Positions 18,049-27,815 are shown, numbered from the stretch's first letter. The stretch: 64,000 nucleotides of DNA from CAVONV01 sp963697355 (GCA_963697355.1 CAVONV010000012.1:1-64000); one strand, 5' to 3'. Made by a program: numbers and translations. The notes: a model not told the origin generated them from the sequence alone.

Positions 18049-20529
18049 ATGAAAGGACTTAGCACCGTGGTCTCTCTCCGGCTGACCTCCCTTTTCTTCG
18101 TAACGCTTTTTTTTCTCGCCACCCACGCTCCACTTTTTGCAGAGACCATGAAGTTGAGCAAGTCGGACCGCCGGTGGATCGAAGGAGAAGTTGCTGCCCT
18201 CATCACGGAGGAAGAGACGCAAATCTTCCTCGACCTCGATACCGAGGAAGATCGCAAGCGATTCAAGGAGTTGTTCTGGTTGCGCCGGGATCCGGATCTG
18301 ATGACGTCTGAGAACGAGCTCAGAGAGGGGTACAAGAGGCGAGTCAAATACGCCAATCGATATTTTGGTCAACGTGAAGGAATCAAAGGCTCGGCTACCG
18401 ACATGGGAAAGGTGTTTATACTTCTGGGTTTGCCGGCCACGCCAGAAGGGAAGGGGCGCGCCACGGAAGGTTCGGAAGCCTTTGCGAGCGGCCAACTCGT
18501 TTCGGCGACGGACACCTCGGCCGGAGCGTTGCCGGAGGTGAGCGGCGCGGATTCTGCGTCATCCATGCAGGCGGCGGTCGGAACGGAGCAAACGAGGTCC
18601 TGGACTTACGAGCCGAACCGAGAGCGCAGTCTTCCCGAGGGTCTCACCATCGAGTTCGTGCTGGAACAAGGCTTGGGAATGACGTTTCGTGAGCCCGAGG
18701 ACGTTGTTGGAGCGTTGAACTACGCAAAGAAGAGCTTTGTTTTTCATTCGGACATCGACTACGCCCGAGATAGCGAAGGTCGATTGAAGGGGCTGCCGGT
18801 CAGGTTTGATCCAAAGAGCCCGGCGAAAAAAGCGCTACGAGAGTTGAGAGAAAAGGAGATCGTCAAAAGTGACATCGTTTTTAGCGCGGAAACCGCCTTT
18901 TTCAGAGCGACGGACGGCACCTACGTTCCTGTTAGCTTCGAGATTGCTCCTGAGCGGCTGAGTTGGAAAGACTCGGTTGCAGCGGTCACCTTGTTTGGTG
19001 TCATCGAGACGATGGAGGGTAGCTCTCTTTACCGTTTCGAGGAGCCGGTAAAACTCAGCCGTAACGACGACGGTCCCTCGATGTTCGATTTGCCGGTCCA
19101 GCTGACGCCGGGCAGCTACACCTTCAACCTTGGAATTTTGGATGACCTGTCGGGCAAGGTCGGTACCCAGAGAGTGCCGGTCTTCGTTCGGGACTTCAAA
19201 GAGGGCGCACTCGATATGTCTTCAGTGCTGCTCTACACCGAGAGTCGAGAAGTCGACGAGTCGCCGGCCACACCGGGCCACTCGTTTCAGTTCGGCCGGG
19301 TTCACTTCACTCCCGCCCCAAGTAAGAGGTTTACGCTTGCCGATACCATGGGCATCCTCTTTTTTGTGTACGGATTCGAATTGGACGCGCGGGGACAGCC
19401 GAGTCTCACGAGTGATTACGTTCTCTTCAAAGATGATGAAAAGTTGACCGATGTGCCGGCCCAACCTCTTCAAGCCGGTTCGAAGCAGGCGATTGCCCGG
19501 CTCGAGCTCCCATTGGAGAAGTTCAGCCCGGGTAACTATCGAGTCCAAATCGAGGTTACCGATCAGATCACGAACGAAGTCATCACGGATCGAGTGGAGT
19601 TCCTGTTGGAACCGGAGTTTTATCCGGTTGCGGTCTACTCGGATCTCGTGGAGGCCTATCGAGAGGGTGCTTTCGTTGAATCGGCGGAGGCGCTCGCTCG
19701 GGTGCGCCAAGAATCGCTCGAGGGAGCGGTCAGAGACTACCAAAAGAGGGCGTTAGGCGAGAACGAGCTGAAGATGGCGGCACTGCTTCATACCGAAGTG
19801 GCTTTTCACGATCGAAGGGCGGTCTTGTTTCATCTCAAGTCGGCAAGAAACTACCTGAATCGGATCGAGAACGATTCCGTTCGAACAACGTCGTTGCGCA
19901 GATGGTACCTGGCGGTATCGAATCTCCTCCGGGGTTCGATGCAAAGCTGGGCTGCACTTCATCTCATTCAGGATGCCTCGCAGGTGTTTCCACAGGACCC
20001 CGAGATCCTCCTCGCGGTAGGGTCCGTATACGATGCGGCAGGGTGGATGGGCATAACCGGTATGCTCGAGCGTTCGGAAAAGTCTTATCGCGAGATGCTT
20101 GTTACCCAACCAGAAAACGCCGAAGTCCACTTGCGCTTGGGAAGAGTGATGCAGCTCAGGGGCAGAAGCGAAGAGGCGCTGCGAGAGTTGAAGCTGAGTC
20201 TAGAGTATGCCCCCGACACCGAAATTCGTTTTGTGGCTCACATGCTCATCGGACACGTCTCCAGTCAGCTCGGGCGAATGCCAGAGGCTGTTGAGGCCTT
20301 CAGGGAGTCTTTAGAGATCGATCCGCACTGTCAAGCAGCCGTCGTCGCTCTCAGTCACGCGCTCCATCGGAGTGGTGATCGTCCCGGCTCCCGCGAGGTC
20401 CTTGGTTTTTTCCTTGCTCAGAACGGAGACTCGCCTAGACAACCGGATCGTTGGATGCGATATCTCTATGGGGGCACGGAGCTGCTGGACACCGCTATGC
20501 GGGAGACGCGCAAGGAGCTCCTGCAATGA
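18049..20529 (+). CDS. GWxTD-type protein with C-terminal TPR repeats
   Basis: An 826-residue exported protein (signal peptide LTSLFFVTLFFLATHAPLFAE). Residues about 45-135 carry the GWxTD-domain landmarks: ALITEEETQIFLDLDTEEDRKRFKELFW, RRDPD, ENELREGYKRRVKYANRYF, and DMGKVFILLGLP in place of the usual 'TDRG.iyI.yGpP'. The name-giving GWxTD stretch itself is altered to KGSATD. The middle (about 200-560) is beta-rich, with Ig-like strands in the fashion of Acidobacteria homologues. The C-terminal 250 residues contain TPR units (QPENAEVHLRLGRVMQL, MPEAVEAFRESLEIDP). The stop overlaps the next gene by four bases. Function is not established for the family; a lineage marker for Acidobacteriota. 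Confidence 0.85.
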   Translation: MKGLSTVVSLRLTSLFFVTLFFLATHAPLFAETMKLSKSDRRWIEGEVAALITEEETQIFLDLDTEEDRKRFKELFWLRRDPDLMTSENELREGYKRRVKYANRYFGQREGIKGSATDMGKVFILLGLPATPEGKGRATEGSEAFASGQLVSATDTSAGALPEVSGADSASSMQAAVGTEQTRSWTYEPNRERSLPEGLTIEFVLEQGLGMTFREPEDVVGALNYAKKSFVFHSDIDYARDSEGRLKGLPVRFDPKSPAKKALRELREKEIVKSDIVFSAETAFFRATDGTYVPVSFEIAPERLSWKDSVAAVTLFGVIETMEGSSLYRFEEPVKLSRNDDGPSMFDLPVQLTPGSYTFNLGILDDLSGKVGTQRVPVFVRDFKEGALDMSSVLLYTESREVDESPATPGHSFQFGRVHFTPAPSKRFTLADTMGILFFVYGFELDARGQPSLTSDYVLFKDDEKLTDVPAQPLQAGSKQAIARLELPLEKFSPGNYRVQIEVTDQITNEVITDRVEFLLEPEFYPVAVYSDLVEAYREGAFVESAEALARVRQESLEGAVRDYQKRALGENELKMAALLHTEVAFHDRRAVLFHLKSARNYLNRIENDSVRTTSLRRWYLAVSNLLRGSMQSWAALHLIQDASQVFPQDPEILLAVGSVYDAAGWMGITGMLERSEKSYREMLVTQPENAEVHLRLGRVMQLRGRSEEALRELKLSLEYAPDTEIRFVAHMLIGHVSSQLGRMPEAVEAFRESLEIDPHCQAAVVALSHALHRSGDRPGSREVLGFFLAQNGDSPRQPDRWMRYLYGGTELLDTAMRETRKELLQ

Positions 20530-21446
20530 TGTGGCTCTTGCTGTTCGTCGGCGGGCTCGGATGGTTACTGCAGGAGCAACAATCCGAAGAAGTGTTTCGA
20601 TTCGAGGTCGAGGTAAAGACGGTCTATCTGGATGTGTTCGTAACCCAAGACGGTGAACCGGTGAAAGGTCTGGCTGCAGAGGACTTTGACGTGTCGGATA
20701 ACGGTGTTCGTCAGCAAGTCAGGCTTCTGGACCATAGCAGTCTGCCCCTTGCAACGATGCTCCTCTTGGACGTCAGTGGGAGTGTAGAAGGGAGCAAGTT
20801 GGAGCAACTCAGGGCGGCGGCGCATGCTTTCGTAGAGGGTCTCGACCCGGAAGATGAAGTGGGTCTCTTGACGTTTACCCGAAGGATGCAACTACGGATG
20901 GAGCCCAGCAGCAACTTCACCGCTTTGCATCGTGTTCTTCTCGAACCTACCGAGCAGGGCAATACGAGCTTGCATGACGCCCTCTACACCGGCCTCAAGC
21001 TCGTGGAAGCTCGAGGGGGGAGACCTCTCGTGGTGCTTTTCACGGACGGCCTCGACAACATGAGCTGGCTCGATGAGCTCGAGGTACTCGAGGTGCTCAA
21101 GGAGTCCGATGTCGTCGTCTACGCAGTGGCGGTCGAGCCGGGTATGGGTGTCTCTGTTAGGAGAGGTGGTCGTTCTATCCGTGGTCGAGTGCTACTCGAG
21201 GCCAAAGAGTACCTGAGCAGCGTGACAGGGCTGACTGGGGGGCGAGTCTTCCATATCGACCCCGGCGCCAACTTCACGGAGATATTCTTGAGAGTTTTGA
21301 GGGAGATGGAGAGTCGCTACTTGTTGAGCTATGAGCCGGCCGGAGTCTCGCTGGAAGGCTGGCACGAGCTGAAGGTCGATTTGAGGGTTGACGAAGCGGA
21401 CGGGATTCGTGCCCGGCCCGGTTATCTGGTGCGAACACCTCGATGA
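20526..21446 (+). CDS. VWFA-domain protein, Acidobacteria type
   Basis: A 306-residue protein whose ATG at 20526 overlaps the upstream stop (ATGA), so it is translationally coupled to the GWxTD gene. After a short hydrophobic leader (MWLLLFVGGLGWLL) comes the N-terminal motif FRFEVEVKTVYLDVFVTQDGEPVKGL in shortened sense, typical of the 'VWFA-related Acidobacterial domain' family. The VWA fold follows, with MIDAS sequence DVSGSVEGS (metal-binding D-x-S-x-S), the conserved threonine in NTSLHDALY, and the FTDGLDN aspartate. The C-terminus LLSYEP ... GWHELKVDL ... RARPGYL is also family standard. Likely a periplasmic adhesion or scaffold protein acting with its partner. Confidence 0.88.
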   Translation: MMWLLLFVGGLGWLLQEQQSEEVFRFEVEVKTVYLDVFVTQDGEPVKGLAAEDFDVSDNGVRQQVRLLDHSSLPLATMLLLDVSGSVEGSKLEQLRAAAHAFVEGLDPEDEVGLLTFTRRMQLRMEPSSNFTALHRVLLEPTEQGNTSLHDALYTGLKLVEARGGRPLVVLFTDGLDNMSWLDELEVLEVLKESDVVVYAVAVEPGMGVSVRRGGRSIRGRVLLEAKEYLSSVTGLTGGRVFHIDPGANFTEIFLRVLREMESRYLLSYEPAGVSLEGWHELKVDLRVDEADGIRARPGYLVRTPR

Positions 21447-21472
21447 TCCGTTGACCGCCGGCGGAGTCCTCG

Positions 21473-22375
21473 TCAATCATTGATGACCAATTCAAGGAAT
21501 GCACGACCGGCGTGACTCAACAGACGATTAGCAGGGTAGACCAAGTGAATCTTCCGCTCTACATGAAGCTCCTCGATCTGAACCTGATGAAGGAATCCTT
21601 GTTCGAGCTCGTGCTCGACACACATTCTAGGTAAGAACGCCACGCCCTCATTTCTCTGCACCAGTTTACGGATGGACTCGACGGTTGGCATCTCAAAGTC
21701 CATGTTCAAAGGCACTTTGTGCTCCCTGAACGCCCTCAAGACCACTTCGCGGTAGGGCGAGTTGACGTTGTGGGCAATGAAGGTCTCGATGCCCAGTTCC
21801 TGGATACCGACCGTTCCCTTGTCCGCAAGTCTGTGCGTAGGAGCGACGACGAAAGTCAGATAGTCCTTATAGATTTCTCTCGAGGCCAAGCGGCTATCGC
21901 CGGGATCATAGCTGATGACGCCCAACTCCAAGTCCCCATCGATGAGCTGCCGTGGTATCAAGCTGGACAGGCTTCGCCGTACTTGAACCTTGACCCGGGG
22001 ATAGAGTCGACGATATTGCTGTAGGTGTTTGAGCAGGTAGAGCGTCGTCGATTCGTTGGCTCCGATGCCGAGGACTCCGGCCGCATTGTCACGGAGCTCG
22101 GAGAGAGCGGTCCCGAGCTCCCGTTGGATGTTTTCGAATCTCCTCGCGTACTCGAGCACGAGCTTCCCGGCATCTGTGAGCAACAGCTCTCGTCCTGAGC
22201 GGTCGATGAGCTTAACTCCAAGATCGCTCTCGAGCCGCCGCACCATCAAAGAAACAGCAGGCTGTGTGCGAAAGAGCTTTTTGGCTGCCCTCGTGAAACT
22301 CTTCTCGGTCGCGACGGCGCAGAATACTTGGATTGGATAAAGGTCCATGTGGCTAATAGATTTCTTTTCGTCCAT
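21473..22375 (-). CDS. LysR-family transcriptional regulator
   Basis: A 300-residue regulator. The winged helix-turn-helix is clear near the N-terminus (VFCAVATEKSFTRAAKKLF, QPAVSLMVRRLESDLG, LLTDAGKLVLEYA), followed by the two-lobed effector-binding domain (GVLGIGANESTTLYLL, LELGVISYDP, FIAHNVNSPY, GVAFLPRMCVE). It is divergent from leuA, with 142 bases between, the classical arrangement for a LysR regulator controlling its neighbour and itself; leuO/leuA-type control is plausible but unproven. An alternative start at the internal methionine (22348) would free the inverted repeat that overlaps the present start codon. Effector unknown. Confidence 0.88.
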   Translation of the reverse strand: MDEKKSISHMDLYPIQVFCAVATEKSFTRAAKKLFRTQPAVSLMVRRLESDLGVKLIDRSGRELLLTDAGKLVLEYARRFENIQRELGTALSELRDNAAGVLGIGANESTTLYLLKHLQQYRRLYPRVKVQVRRSLSSLIPRQLIDGDLELGVISYDPGDSRLASREIYKDYLTFVVAPTHRLADKGTVGIQELGIETFIAHNVNSPYREVVLRAFREHKVPLNMDFEMPTVESIRKLVQRNEGVAFLPRMCVEHELEQGFLHQVQIEELHVERKIHLVYPANRLLSHAGRAFLELVIND

Positions 22376-22407
22376 AAGTATGCCTTATAGCATAAAATCT
22401 ACTTATG
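22373..22407. promoter_or_regulatory. Inverted repeat in the lysR-leuA divergent region
   Basis: A perfect 8-base inverted repeat, CATAAGTA (22373-22380) and TACTTATG (22400-22407), encloses a smaller one, TTAT-AGC-ATAA (22385-22395). The region is strikingly AT-rich compared with its surroundings. A dyad of this type between a LysR gene and its divergent target is the expected operator form. The left arm overlaps the longer lysR start codon. Confidence 0.45.
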
Positions 22408-22517
22408 ATAACTAGAATAATTATCAATTGGACAAATATGCGGTAAGCCTCTACTCTACATTGAATTAGTAAGCGCAGCGGTAGCTCGAAAACACTTTTT
22501 GGAGAGGCTGATAAGTT

Positions 22518-23690
22518 ATGGACAACTACATTCAAATTTTTGACACGACATTACGTGATGGCGAGCAGTCGCCGGGGTGCAGCATGAGCGTCGATGAGAA
22601 ACGACGCATGGCTCACAAACTAGAGGAGCTTGGAGTCGATATCGTCGAGGCAGGCTTTCCTATTGCCTCTGAGGGTGATTTCAAGGCCGTAGAAGCCATC
22701 TCCAAGGAGTTCCGCAACATCCGAGTGGCGGCCCTCGCAAGAGCTTGTCAAAAAGATATCGATCGCGCACTTCAGGCGCTGGAGCCGGCCCAAAGGCCGA
22801 GGCTCCACACATTCATCGCCACAAGTGAGACTCACTTGAAGTACAAGCTCAAGAAGACGCGTCAACAAGTGCTGGATGAAGCCGTGGCTGCGGTTCGGTT
22901 AGCCCGGAAGCACGTCGAAGATGTCGAGTTTTCCGCCGAAGATGCGACACGCACCGATCCCGACTATTTAGAAGAGATATCCAAGGCTACGGTCGAGGCT
23001 GGAGCGAGTACGGTGAATATACCCGACACCGTGGGTTACTCGACCCCGGACGAATTCTCGGCCCTGATAGCTCGGATCGTAAGTGCCGTTGGAAACGATG
23101 CTGTGGTCAGTGTGCATTGCCACAACGATCTCGGGCTCGCCACGGCCAACTCGCTGGCCGCTCTAACGGCGGGAGCTCGTCAAGTGGAATGTACCGTCAA
23201 TGGCATCGGTGAGCGGGCTGGAAATTGCGCTCTCGAAGAAGTCGTCATGGCGATCCATACACGCAAAGATCGATTGCCTTATGAGACGGGCATCGTGACG
23301 GAGCAGCTGTTTCCGGCCAGCCAGACTCTGTCGAATCTCATTACCTTCGGTCCGCAACCTAACAAGGCGATCGTCGGCGGTAACGCGTTCGCACACGAAG
23401 CGGGAATTCACCAGGATGGCTTTTTGAAGGAGCGCACCACCTACGAGATCATTCACCCCCAGATGGTTGGGGTACCCATGAGTCGACTCGTGCTGGGTAA
23501 GCACAGCGGTAGGCACGCTCTCAAGGATCGTTGCGAGCATCTGGGGTATTCGCTCAGCCGGGAAGAGCTCGAAATGGTTTACGGTCGTTTCATTGCCTTT
23601 GCCGACCGTAAGAAGGGCGTTCTCGACGAGGAAATTGTAGAGCTGGTCGGTGCGGCTACCCAGCAGTTGGCCGGTGCCGTGCAAAAGTAG
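22518..23690 (+). CDS. leuA: 2-isopropylmalate synthase, short form lacking the regulatory domain
   Basis: A 390-residue acyltransferase of the LeuA/homocitrate synthase family. The HMGL-like TIM barrel is complete: IFDTTLRDGEQSPGCSM (residues 7-23), the metal-binding HCHNDLGLATANS (about 200-212), NGIGERAGNCALEE and the second domain signature GGNAFAHEAGIHQDGFLK and LGKHSGRHAL. The protein stops at residue 390, where standard bacterial LeuA (about 500-520 residues) continues into the leucine-sensing dimer domain; that domain is absent. The reaction is acetyl-CoA plus 2-oxoisovalerate to 2-isopropylmalate, the first step of leucine synthesis. The start is supported by GGAGAGG. Homocitrate or citramalate synthase remain alternatives, though NIPDTVGYSTP fits LeuA. 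Confidence 0.85.
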   Translation: MDNYIQIFDTTLRDGEQSPGCSMSVDEKRRMAHKLEELGVDIVEAGFPIASEGDFKAVEAISKEFRNIRVAALARACQKDIDRALQALEPAQRPRLHTFIATSETHLKYKLKKTRQQVLDEAVAAVRLARKHVEDVEFSAEDATRTDPDYLEEISKATVEAGASTVNIPDTVGYSTPDEFSALIARIVSAVGNDAVVSVHCHNDLGLATANSLAALTAGARQVECTVNGIGERAGNCALEEVVMAIHTRKDRLPYETGIVTEQLFPASQTLSNLITFGPQPNKAIVGGNAFAHEAGIHQDGFLKERTTYEIIHPQMVGVPMSRLVLGKHSGRHALKDRCEHLGYSLSREELEMVYGRFIAFADRKKGVLDEEIVELVGAATQQLAGAVQK

Positions 23691-23709
23691 TCGAGCCGAT
23701 CCGGTCAGG

Positions 23710-24756
23710 TTACATCCTTTCGATCGTCAAAAGGCCCGATGCGGGGACGTTGAGCTTATGGACGCCTTTGCCGAGCGTCATCGATTTCTCGCTTTGCAAG
23801 CGACCAAGGCAGTCATAGGTCGTCGTGGCGACTCGGCCCAGGTTTCCATCTAGGTCCAAAACGACCGATGGACCGGCCTTTCCGTTCACAACATCGATCC
23901 GTTTGTAGCTTGCGTTCTTCAAGGGAATCACCATGTCGTTGTAGAGCCCCACGATAGTTTTTTCCGGGGTGGATGACATGATCATCGGGTAGTTGGCTGA
24001 AGGATTGACGGGGACGAAATCACCGCCGAGAAGTACTTCTCGGTTTTCGTTCCAATACCCAATCCAGAACTTCACCATTTCCTTGTGTTCGGCCGGAATC
24101 TCGTTGAGCTTCACCGAAAGTTGAGGCACACTGAACAGGATATTCAAGATTTGAAGCGCCGCCACCTCGACAGGATCCGTGTGATGCCACATAAACATGT
24201 CGGAATGGACTGCAGTGTCTCCACATAAGAGTCGAATGTCCGTGGTACGCACTCGATTGACCAACGCCATATTGGGACAGTCTGTGGCGCGAAACATGTT
24301 GCCGTACTTCCGCATCAGAGGCCCAATATAGGGCTGTCGGAACTCAATCATGATGTCGGGTCGGACGGCCCTCAACCGCGCCATGATATCCGTCATCAGC
24401 CTGTCAACCGCTTCGTCGGGCGATGCGTAGTCTCTTCCTCCAGTGGCCTCGAATACCGTCTTTTCGTCGGGTCTGAACATCCCGATGAAGTCCAATTTGA
24501 ACCCGTCTAGATCCCACTCTTCCAGCGCCGTTTCGTAGGTTGTTATGATGAACTCCCGCACCTCTGGAAACCTGGGGTCCAGAACCGAAGAGCTTTGGCT
24601 GGTCCACTCCCAGAGGAACATGTCTTCAAACTTTGGATAATTCTTGGCGTTGTTGCCCATCAGCGATAGGGAGTACCAGAGGAGGAAGTTCATATCCAGT
24701 TCGTGAACTCTATCGACGCCGTGTCGACGAAACCATGTAACACGAGTGTCATACAA
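23710..24756 (-). pseudogene. N-terminally truncated GH36-type alpha-galactosidase
   Basis: About 348 residues corresponding to the C-terminal half of a GH36/melibiase-like alpha-galactosidase. Retained are the barrel strand NFLLWYSLS, the nucleophile region DGFKLDFI (aspartate about residue 89), MIEFRQPY, the acid/base region FRATDCPN, and a C-terminal beta domain (KTIVGLYNDM, GLLTIERM). Intact enzymes are around 600-750 residues with an N-terminal beta-sandwich, which is missing. Upstream the frame runs open without an ATG until a stop near 24838, immediately before the sulfatase start; the first codon given is a TTG. I read this as a deletion remnant whose 5' half was lost at the junction with the sulfatase gene. 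The catalytic aspartates are present, but folding is doubtful. Confidence 0.65.
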
Positions 24757-24840
24757 AAGACAATGGAAGGACCGGCAACAATCCTCGATGACTATGATAT
24801 CTTGCGAATCCGGTGAATATAGGTCAGTGAGGAGTCACTT

Positions 24841-26301
24841 ATGAAACCACGCGACTCTCTTTTGTTTTTCGCGGCGGCCTTGGTGTTCGTTGCGGTTCTC
24901 TCTTCGTGCCGGACAAAGACTGCACCGCCCAACGTTGTCTTGATCAATGTTGACGACCTAGGGTGGACCGACGCGGCTTGTTTCGGGAGTGAGTGGTACG
25001 AAACGCCGAATATCGACCGTTTGGCCTCGCAAGGCGTTCGTTTCACTCAGGCCTACGCCGCCTGCGCTGTCTGTTCGCCGAGCCGCGCAGCTATCATGAC
25101 GGGTCGCTACCCCGCGCGAATCGGCATCACCGATTGGATCCGGGCCGGATTTCAGTTGCACGAAGTGGGGATGACGTTTCCGGCGAACAGGCAAAACCCG
25201 TCGGGCTACGAAGGTCGGCCGGACCGCAGGATGTTGACCCCTCGCAATCCTCTGTGGATGGAGCTGGAGGAAGTGACGATCGCCGAGGCGCTCAACAAAG
25301 CCGGGTACGTGAGCGCACATATCGGGAAGTGGCATCTCGGCTATGACGGCTGGTACCCGGAGCATCAGGGTTTCGATGTCAATATCGGCGGCTGCGACAA
25401 AGGCCAGCCTCCGACGTATTTCGATCCTTACCACAGTGAACGTTACGGAGCCGGTGACATCCCAACGCTCGAGCCGCGTCGGGAAGGGGAGTACCTGACG
25501 GATCGTGAGGCGGCCGAAGCCTGCCGTTTCATTCGTGAGCACCGCGAGCAGCCTTTCTTCCTGCATATGGCCCATTATGCCGTCCACACACCTCTCGAAG
25601 CACCACCTGAGTTGGTGGCGAAATACGAGTCCAAGCCGAGTCCCGCCGGCCAAAACGACCCTGTTTACGCCGCGATGGTAGAACGTGTCGATCGAGCGAC
25701 GGGTCGGATTCTCGACACTCTCGAGGAGCTGGATCTGAGTGACAAGACCCTTGTCATCTTCACTTCGGATAACGGCGGGCTTGCGCCCTACGCCACCGAC
25801 AATGCCCCGCTCCGCTCGGGTAAGGGTTATCCCTATGAAGGGGGTATCCGGGTTCCCCAGATCGTGGCCTGGCCAGAGAAGATCACCTCGGGGTCGGAGA
25901 ACGATACGCCGGTCAGCGGTATTGATATCTTTCCCACCATCTGCTCAGCCGCGGGAGTCGCGCTCCCAGCGGATCGGGCCGTCGACGGTCAAAGCTTGAT
26001 GCCTTTGCTCACGGGAGAGGGTATCGTTCAGAGGGATGCTTTGTTCTGGCATTTTCCCCACTACCGTGGGGAAGACGTGGTGCCTTACAGCATCGTGCGG
26101 TCCGGAAGCTGGAAGCTCATCAAGCGCTACGACGATTCGTCTTTCGAGCTCTTCAACCTAGAAGACGATCTCGGAGAGACCAACGATCTCTCCGCCGAGA
26201 TGCCGGAAAAGGTGGAAGAGCTGGACGCGGCGCTCCAATCTTGGTTGGAAGCCGTTGGCGCGAAGCTGCCACGGCCCAACCCGGACTATCGAGTGGAATG
26301 A
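24841..26301 (+). CDS. Sulfatase lipoprotein (formylglycine type)
   Basis: A 486-residue arylsulfatase-family enzyme. The signal peptide ends in a lipobox (LSSC, cysteine 23). The metal aspartates are in INVDDLGW (38-39), and the FGly-forming motif is CSPSRAAIMTGRYP with cysteine 78, a complete C-x-P-S-R. Further family features are HIGKWHLGY, FTSDNGG and LRSGKGYPYEGGIRVP. The start at 24841 follows GAGGAG. Overall it resembles N-acetylgalactosamine-6-sulfate or similar polysaccharide sulfatases (subfamily not assignable by eye). As a periplasm-facing lipoprotein it would desulfate glycans. A formylglycine-generating enzyme or anSME is needed for activation and is not in this window. Confidence 0.9.
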   Translation: MKPRDSLLFFAAALVFVAVLSSCRTKTAPPNVVLINVDDLGWTDAACFGSEWYETPNIDRLASQGVRFTQAYAACAVCSPSRAAIMTGRYPARIGITDWIRAGFQLHEVGMTFPANRQNPSGYEGRPDRRMLTPRNPLWMELEEVTIAEALNKAGYVSAHIGKWHLGYDGWYPEHQGFDVNIGGCDKGQPPTYFDPYHSERYGAGDIPTLEPRREGEYLTDREAAEACRFIREHREQPFFLHMAHYAVHTPLEAPPELVAKYESKPSPAGQNDPVYAAMVERVDRATGRILDTLEELDLSDKTLVIFTSDNGGLAPYATDNAPLRSGKGYPYEGGIRVPQIVAWPEKITSGSENDTPVSGIDIFPTICSAAGVALPADRAVDGQSLMPLLTGEGIVQRDALFWHFPHYRGEDVVPYSIVRSGSWKLIKRYDDSSFELFNLEDDLGETNDLSAEMPEKVEELDAALQSWLEAVGAKLPRPNPDYRVE

Positions 26302-26419
26302 CACTGCCGAGAGCCCTCCGTCGCAGCCCACCGTGATGTGGCTTCAACCTTGGGCTCCGCTCCGACCACCTCCGTTCACATGCAATCCTATTGAGCTACT
26401 GCGAGGCAAGCAACGGTGG

Positions 26420-27815
26420 TTACAGCGTCAGGAAGGACCACTCCTTGGTCGTTGGAACGCTTCCCTGAAGCACGCCCTTGTCCTTGGTGACGAGACAGTT
26501 GTCTGACGGATTGAAGCCGTAGCCTCCCTCTGGATTGTATAGACCCGGCTCGACCGAGAATGTCATACCTTCTTCGAGGACCGTATTGTCACCTAATGCT
26601 ATGTACGGCGGCTGATGCCCCTCCATTCCTTCTCCATGGGCGGGTCGGTGGTAAATGTATTTCGCCATACCGTTGGCGACCTGGTAGTCGTGTACCGCTT
26701 TGGCGACGTCTCTGCAGACGACCCCGGCCTTGGACTCACGTGCCTGGATATGCATGCACTCTGTTTGCACTTCCCACATCTTCTCACGCTCGGGAGTCGA
26801 GGGTGCGATCTGATACCCTCGGTAGAGCTCCCCACCATAGCCGCCGATTCCGCCCCACATGATCACGTGAAGCGCGTCGCCCTTCTTGATCTTGATTGTG
26901 GTGGAATTGGTTGGGATGGGGGTAGGACGTCCCGACTCCGGTTCGAACGATCATGCCGAACGTGAATCCGACCGCGGTGTGAGGGCGACCGTCACGTTTG
27001 ATGTCCTTCATGACCAGGTCGGTGCCCCATTCCGTTGTTGCCATTTTGACTTGAAAGTCGGTCGCATCGGTTCCGTGCTCGAGAATGTAATCCCGTGCGA
27101 ATGCGTGGGCCCGGCTCCAGTAGTTCATCGACCGCTGAATGAGCGCGATCTCTTCCGGAGTTTTGACCATTCGCATCTCCGATGCAGACGTCATCAGCAG
27201 ACTCGAATGTTGCCTTGGGCAGTACGTCCGTCATCCTGCTCATCCTTTTGACAGACGGCTGGAGATCGAGAGCGATCTTCTTGTCCCCATAGCCCAGATT
27301 GCTCGACACCTTCGAGCATCCATTCGAGGCCAGGTCCACCGGATCACCGGTGACGACCTTACCCTTGTTCAGGAAAGCCGCCTTCGGCGTGTTGGAAATC
27401 GAAATAGTACTGACGTGACGTGCTCCACCAGGTGTCAACGAGATCGCGATCGATACCAGGGCAGAACCAGTGGACCTCGAGCCCGTTCGTGGGAATGAAG
27501 CAAGCCATCGGACGTTCGGTAGAGCTGTGGAACAAGCCGGTGTAGTAAATGATGTTCCAATGATTCGTCAAAAGGATACCGTCCAAGCCGCGCTCACCCA
27601 GCTTCTGCTGCAAACGCTTGACGGCGTTCTGATGCCATTCGAGAGGCAAGACGATCGTAATCGGCCGGCTTAGGATGATCTGGATTATCGACTAAGAGAC
27701 TTGCGGAGTCACCGCCGGCGGTCTGCTCTTGACTCGCGTCGGCGCAATGGGTGATGAGAGTGGCTCCCAACGCGGCTCCGCCGGTTGCCTTGAGAAAATC
27801 TCTACGATTATTCAT
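26420..27815 (-). pseudogene. Tat-exported M24 (aminopeptidase P/prolidase-like) protein, multiply frameshifted
   Basis: The pieces assemble into one M24-family protein of about 465 residues: Tat signal (MNNRRDFLKATGG), creatinase-like N-terminal domain (LTNHWNIIYYTGL), the EMRMVKTPEEIALIQ linker, and the pita-bread C-terminal domain ending KEWSFLTL. Frame changes fall at about 26925, 27190, 27285/27330 (a compensating pair), 27365 and 27650. Metal ligands are unusual: the histidine region RPAHGEGMEGHQPPY and the VEPGLY glutamate remain, but the first aspartate is tryptophan in VIMWGGIGGY, the second is glutamate in GGELYRGY, and the last glutamate is replaced in NPSDNCLVT. It is either a decayed gene or one heavily hit by sequencing indels, and possibly not a peptidase. 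Confidence 0.75.
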
